DNA of 64,000 nt. Origin: Roseovarius sp. (lineage in GTDB: Bacteria; Pseudomonadota; Alphaproteobacteria; Rhodobacterales; Rhodobacteraceae). The notes beneath the pieces were generated by a model. That model made no database searches. It saw only the letters and a program-made list of their open reading frames with translations, and had not been told where the DNA came from. Below are positions 59,707 through 64,000 of this stretch, one piece after another (position 1 is the stretch's first letter; every line of letters starts with the position of its first letter). Both the position numbers and the translations under genes were made by a program. The stretch covers positions 310,001-374,000 of the forward strand of contig JAOSKR010000002.1 in NCBI GenBank assembly GCA_027493545.1, in the 5' to 3' direction.

Positions 59707-62551
59707 TCAGTCTCTCCCCCATCGGGTCGAGCGCGCAGCTTTCGCACACCCGCGCGCGGCCGGTCTCGCCCATGTGAAAGGTGCCGATCTCCTGACCGAT
59801 CTTTTCGCGCCCCGCCTCCAGCAGTGCCAGCGCGACGGGGCGGTTCAGCGTCGGGCTGAAACAGCTCGACGTGACGAAACCGAGCGACCGGCGCGGGCCT
59901 TCAATTGGCACCAGATGCGCGCCGGTTGGCAGTGGGTCGGCGGCGTCGGTGGCCGGGCCCACCAGCTGGCGGCGGGTCGCGGCGTTGGCCTCGGGGGTGA
60001 AGAGCGAGCGGCGGCCGAGATATTCGTCCGTGCGCCGCTCGCGCGGCCCGCCCCAGCCCAGATCGTGCGGCATGGTCAGCCCGTCGGTATCCTTGCCGAT
60101 CAGGATGAAACCCTTTTCGGCGCGCAGGATCATCACCGCCTCCATCCCGATCCAGCGGCCGTCGACCTGCTGCCGGGCACTGTCGAGCGCGTCGCAGAGC
60201 GCGCTGCCGTGGCGCGCCGGAACCGTCAGCTCATAGGACCGGTCCCCGGTGAAGCTGACCCGCGCGGCGCGCAGGGGATGGCCGTTCCAATCGGTCTCGG
60301 TCACGCCCATATGGGGCAGGGTGGCGTCGTCCAGGATCGCATCGGGCAGGCCGGCCGCGCGCAGGAGATCGCGGGCGCGCGGGCCGGTGACGGTCAGCGT
60401 CACCGACGCGGCGGTGACGTCGTGGATAAAGCAGCGCCCGGGGCCGATGATGTCCTGGCGCGCCTCTTCAAGGATCATCCGCACGCTGGCGGCGTGGGAC
60501 GAGGACGCCGAGACGACAAATCGGTCGGCGTCGAGGCGAAAGACGACGCCGTCGTCGTGGACGATCCCGGTTTCGTTCAGGATGAAGCCATAGCGCGCGC
60601 GCCCCGGTTTCAGCGTCGAGAGGCGGACATAACTGCAATAGTCGAGCAGGTCCGCCGCGCCGGGGCCGATCACCTCGATCTTGCCCAGGGGCGAGGCGTC
60701 GAAAAGACCCACGCTCTCGCGCGCCGCCCCGGCCTCGGCCTGTGCAAGCGCCGCCTCGTCGCCCGCGCCAAAGGCCGAGGGGCGCAGCCAGCCGCCGTAT
60801 TCGCGAAAGCTCGCGCCTTGCGCGCGGTGCTGCGGCTCGAGCGTCAGCCGGCGCGGCGGATCGAAAAGCTCGCCCCGGCGCGGCCCGGCGATGACGCTCA
60901 GGGGCACCGGCGCAAAGGGCGGGCGATAGGTGGTGGTGCCGGTCTCGGTGATGGTCCGCCCTGTCAGCGCGGCCATCGCCGCGAGCCCCGCGAAATTGGC
61001 GCTCCGGCCCTGGTCGGTGGCCATGCCGAGCGTGGTGTAGCGCTTGAGGTGTTCAACCGAGCGGTAGCCCTCCTGCGCGGCGATGCGCACGTCCCTGAGG
61101 GTGACGTCGTTTTGCGGATCGAGCCACTGCCGCCCCGGCAGGGCCGGATCGGGGCGCATCGCGGCAAGCCGCCAGTCGGCCCCGTCAGCGCCCGGCGCCG
61201 GGCCGGTGCCGCCGCCCGCCCTGTGGCCCTCGGCCAATGCCCGTGCAAGGCCGAACCCGCCATTGGCCGCGCCCGCCACCCTGAGCGGCGAGGTGCCCGG
61301 ACGCGGCACCAGCGCGTCAGCCTCCGCGTCCCAGTCGAGCTTGCCCCCCGCCCGGGAGTGCAGATGCACCGATGGCGTGTAGCCGCCCGAAACGAGGACG
61401 GTGTCGGCCGCGATGGTGCGGCCGTTCACCTGCGCCCCGGTCACATGCGTGCGTCCCCGTGCGCCGGTGAGCCTCGCCGATGGCAGATGCGCGACCCCTT
61501 CGGGCGGGGCCGGGCAGGCGTCGCGGGCATCGGCCAGTGTCACGTCGGCCCCCGCCCCCGCCAGCGCCGCCGCCACCGGATAGCTGGCGTCGTTGGCCGT
61601 GGCCAGAACGATGCGCCGCCCGGCCACGGCGCCGAAAAGCACCAGATGATGCAGCGCCGCCTCGGCCGACATGATGCCGGGCAGGTCGTTGCGGTCGAAC
61701 CAGAGCGGGCGCTCGATCGCTCCGGCCGCGAGCACGGTCTCGCGCGCGCGGATGCGCCAGTGCCGGTCGGGCGCGCCTGTCCGCCGCTGCCACGCGGCAA
61801 AGAGCCCGTGATCGAACGCGCCCCAGAGCGTGGTGTCGGTCAGGATGCGCCCGCCCGCCGCCGTGACCGCCGCCGCCGTCTCGTTGGCGAATTCGCGCCA
61901 GTCGCCGCCCCCGATGATGCCGCCGCGCCAGCGCAGGCTGCCGCCCAGTGCCCCGGCCTCGTCCACCAGCCAGACCTCGCGCCCGGCCTTTGCGGCGGCG
62001 CGCGCGGCCGCCAGCCCCGCCGGCCCCGCGCCGATCACCAGCATCTCGCAGCGCGCACTCAGCTGCGGCGTATCGGCCGGCGGACAGTGGTCGGGGTCGA
62101 GCCGCCCGAGACCCGCCATGCGGCGGATCATCGGCTCCCACCGCATCCAGCCCAGACCCATGAAGGTCTTGTAGTAAAAGCCTCCGGGCAGAAAGCGGTG
62201 CAGGCGGTCAATGAGCCGGCCCCGGTCGTGCAGCGCGTCGGGCGCGGTGTTGACCGAGCGCAGCGCCATGCCGTCGCGCAGCAAATGGGTAGTCGCGCGG
62301 ACGTTGGGCGTGGTGCGCCCCTCATGGGTCACGTCGAAGATCGCGTTCGGCTCCTCGCCCCCCATCCCCCAAAGGCCGCGCGGGCGGTGATACTTGAAGC
62401 TGCGCCCCAGCACGCGGGTGCCCGAGGCCAGCAGGGCCGACGCCAGCGTGTCGCCGGCAAAGCCGGTCAGCGGCGCCCCGTCAAAGCTGAAGGAAAGCGG
62501 CGCGGCGCGGTCGATGCGGGTGCCGAACCTGTCGTGACGCCAGCCGGTCAT
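59699..62551 (-). CDS. soxA: Heterotetrameric sarcosine oxidase, alpha subunit
   Basis: A 950-residue protein. The N-terminal ferredoxin-like part is FDGAPLTGFAGDTLASALLASG with LGRSFKYHRPRG. The NAD/FAD Rossmann motif VIGAGPAGLAAARAAAKAG lies near residue 173. A C-terminal aminomethyltransferase (GCV_T-like) folate domain starts about residue 590 (FREYGGWLRPSAFG through SPTLNRPVALALLEAGREKIG). The complex converts sarcosine, folate and O2 to glycine, methylene-tetrahydrofolate and H2O2. It starts overlapping the soxD stop by four bases. The frame is intact, a notably long error-free stretch. Confidence 0.95.
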   Translation of the reverse strand: MTGWRHDRFGTRIDRAAPLSFSFDGAPLTGFAGDTLASALLASGTRVLGRSFKYHRPRGLWGMGGEEPNAIFDVTHEGRTTPNVRATTHLLRDGMALRSVNTAPDALHDRGRLIDRLHRFLPGGFYYKTFMGLGWMRWEPMIRRMAGLGRLDPDHCPPADTPQLSARCEMLVIGAGPAGLAAARAAAKAGREVWLVDEAGALGGSLRWRGGIIGGGDWREFANETAAAVTAAGGRILTDTTLWGAFDHGLFAAWQRRTGAPDRHWRIRARETVLAAGAIERPLWFDRNDLPGIMSAEAALHHLVLFGAVAGRRIVLATANDASYPVAAALAGAGADVTLADARDACPAPPEGVAHLPSARLTGARGRTHVTGAQVNGRTIAADTVLVSGGYTPSVHLHSRAGGKLDWDAEADALVPRPGTSPLRVAGAANGGFGLARALAEGHRAGGGTGPAPGADGADWRLAAMRPDPALPGRQWLDPQNDVTLRDVRIAAQEGYRSVEHLKRYTTLGMATDQGRSANFAGLAAMAALTGRTITETGTTTYRPPFAPVPLSVIAGPRRGELFDPPRRLTLEPQHRAQGASFREYGGWLRPSAFGAGDEAALAQAEAGAARESVGLFDASPLGKIEVIGPGAADLLDYCSYVRLSTLKPGRARYGFILNETGIVHDDGVVFRLDADRFVVSASSSHAASVRMILEEARQDIIGPGRCFIHDVTAASVTLTVTGPRARDLLRAAGLPDAILDDATLPHMGVTETDWNGHPLRAARVSFTGDRSYELTVPARHGSALCDALDSARQQVDGRWIGMEAVMILRAEKGFILIGKDTDGLTMPHDLGWGGPRERRTDEYLGRRSLFTPEANAATRRQLVGPATDAADPLPTGAHLVPIEGPRRSLGFVTSSCFSPTLNRPVALALLEAGREKIGQEIGTFHMGETGRARVCESCALDPMGERLNA

Positions 62552-62814
62552 CTCTCTCTCCCGGGCAGCGGGGCGGCGTCCGACACCTCGCGGGTGACGG
62601 TGTCGCGCGTCATGGTGAAGAACTCGCCGCAGGTCAGGTGCACCCAGACCTCGCGCGCCGGCCGGCGCGGGGCGGCGTTCATGTAGAGGTAATCGGCCCA
62701 GTCGGCATCCGACGTGGTCTCGGCCGGCTCGGGGCGGCGCTTGCCGGCCTCGGCGGCGAAATGGAACTCGGTCTCTTCGCGGGGGCCGCAGAAGGGGCAG
62801 GTGAAGATTTGCAT
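62548..62814 (-). CDS. soxD: Heterotetrameric sarcosine oxidase, delta subunit
   Basis: An 88-residue zinc-binding subunit. The motif is MQIFTCPFCGPREETEFHF, then WADYLYMNAAPR and HLTCGEFFTMTRDTVT. The three Cys and one His are the metal ligands. It starts 13 bases after soxB and overlaps soxA by four. The frame is intact. Confidence 0.93.
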   Translation of the reverse strand: MQIFTCPFCGPREETEFHFAAEAGKRRPEPAETTSDADWADYLYMNAAPRRPAREVWVHLTCGEFFTMTRDTVTREVSDAAPLPGRER

Positions 62815-62827
62815 CCGCGTCCTTTCG

Positions 62828-64000
62828 TCAGTGGGCGATGCCCGAGCCGGCCGCCTCGTCGATGAGGCGGCCGCGGGCAAAACGGTCAAGATCAAAAAGG
62901 GCGGCTGATCTCGTGGTGCCGGCCGGTGGCCATGAGATGCGCCAGAAGCCAGCCGCCGGCGGGGATCGCCTTGAACCCGCCGGTACCCCAGCCGCAATTG
63001 AGGAAAAGCCCCTCGGGGCCGGTCGGGCCGATCACCGGCGAGCTGTCGGGCACCACGTCGACCACGCCGCCCCATTGGCGGAGCAGTTTCAACTGGGCGA
63101 AGGCGGGAAACATCTCGAGCAGGCCCGACAGCACGGTTTCCTGCATGGGCAGGTTGCCGCGCTGGCCGTGGGTGGGCACCCGGTCAAGCCCGCCGCCGAA
63201 CACCAGTTCGCCCTTGTCGGATTGCGAGACATAGGTTCCGGTGCCGAGATAGAGCAGAACGGTGTCGAGGATCGGCTTGACCGGCTCCGAGACGAACGCC
63301 TGCAGCGCGTAGGTCAGGACCGGCAGGCGCACTCCGGCCAGCGCCGCGAGCCCCGGCGTCGCTCCTGCGGACGCGAGCCCCACCCGCGCCGCGCGGATGG
63401 TGCCCTGATCGGTCCCGACCCCGGTGACGCGGCCGGCCTCGATCAGAAGGTCGGTCACGGCGCAGTTCTCGACGATGTCGACGCCGAGGCTGCTGGCGGC
63501 GCGGGCATAGCCCCAGGCCACCGCGTCATGCCGGGCGATACCGGCGCGCGGCTGCCAGATGCCGCCCATGCAGGCATGGCGCGCGCCGGGGCCCCGGTTG
63601 AGCAGCGGCGCGCGGCGCAGCGCCTCCTCGGCGCCCATCAGCGCGCCATCGACGCCGTTGAGCTGCATGGCGTTGGCGATGCGGGCGCAGATCTCCATCT
63701 GCATCGGCGTGTGCGCGGCGATCAGCATGCCGCGCTGGCTGAGCATGACGTTGAAGTTGAGGTCCTTCGACAGCCCCTCGTAGAGCCTGAGCGCGAGATC
63801 GTAGAGCGCCACGCTTTCGGGATAGAAATAGTTCGAGCGCACCACGGTGGTGTTGCGCCCGGTGTTGCCGCCGCCGATCCAGCCCTTTTCCAGCACCGCG
63901 ACACGGCGCAGGCCGTGGTTCCTGGCGAGGTAATAGGCGGTGGCGAGGCCATGGCCGCCGCCGCCCACCACGATGGCGTCGTATTCGGGCGCCGGCCGGG
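62828..64000 (-). CDS. soxB: Heterotetrameric sarcosine oxidase, beta subunit (5' end beyond the window; one frameshift)
   Basis: About 390 residues are visible. The FAD-binding Rossmann motif EYDAIVVGGGGHGLATAYYLA is at the window edge. Further landmarks are GWIGGGNTGRNTTVVRSNYFYPES, the covalent-flavin region around LSQRGMLIAAHTPMQME, and the C-terminal LFLNCGWGTGGFKAIPAGG. The visible frame ends early at EISRPF because of an extra T in the T5 run near 62898. Correcting it adds DLDRFARGRLIDEAAGSGIAH and the stop at 62828-62830. Confidence 0.93.

Noticed and set aside
59435..62686. A 1083-codon plus-strand open frame
   Set aside because: It is antisense to soxA and has the composition of a shadow frame; soxA is intact over the same span.

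Overview
The window is high-GC chromosomal DNA of an alphaproteobacterium. Gene content points to Rhodobacterales (Roseobacter/Rhodobacter-type): soxBDAG sarcosine oxidase, cobS/cobT with a J-domain gene, a DUF2849-cysI-cysH-DUF934 sulfite reduction operon, a TRAP transporter, DUF5930-M23, and serralysin-like M10/RTX proteins. The assignment is by family recognition, not by a tree or search.

A large part of the interpretation depends on sequence quality. About 35 single-base frameshifts interrupt otherwise well conserved genes, including lon, uvrA, pgk, ilvI, tgt and queA. Many sit in short G, C, A or T runs, and some occur in compensating pairs. This looks like an unpolished long-read assembly rather than mass decay. 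I therefore give reconstructed gene spans and name the approximate shift position in each entry.

Layout: 1-9.9 kb holds an M23 peptidase, a bcp peroxiredoxin, a large AsmA-like protein, queA, an MFS carrier, a DUF924 protein and lpdA. 10-14.6 kb is a tandem duplication of about 2.2 kb carrying two M10/RTX secreted metalloprotease paralogues. One has a complete zinc site. The other has lost every catalytic residue. A divergent 82-codon gene is intact in one copy and a remnant in the other. 14.6-21.9 kb: uvrA with a likely LexA box, a DUF2892 protein, a valine-catabolism operon and an HTH regulator. 22-26.4 kb: ilvI-GT87-ilvH behind a classical branched-chain attenuator. 26.5-30.7 kb: class I aldolase, pgk, two overlapping cyclophilins and a DUF4336 protein. 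31-35.3 kb: cobT, cobS, a J-domain protein and a DUF4177-like protein. 35.3-39.1 kb: a peptide ABC importer without ATPase genes. 39.3-41.7 kb: infC with an ATA start, an Ala/Glu-rich helical protein and fnr. 41.8-45.6 kb: the sulfur operon and its divergent Lrp-type regulator. 45.6-50 kb: tpiA, an A-type Fe-S carrier, sufT, a 5'-truncated rimK joined to an AT-rich foreign gene, nfeD and an SPFH protein. 50-55.9 kb: tgt, lon, an HU-like protein and two tRNA-Val genes around a histidine phosphatase. 55.9-64 kb: a decayed MerR/CueR fragment, a TRAP operon and soxBDAG running off the right edge.

The most unusual items are the active/dead tandem M10 pair, the AT-rich insertion that beheads rimK, the GT87 gene inside the ilvI-ilvH operon, a pair of MITE-like repeats with 13-bp inverted ends at 40.7 and 54.0 kb, and the nested palindrome between the sulfur operon and its regulator.
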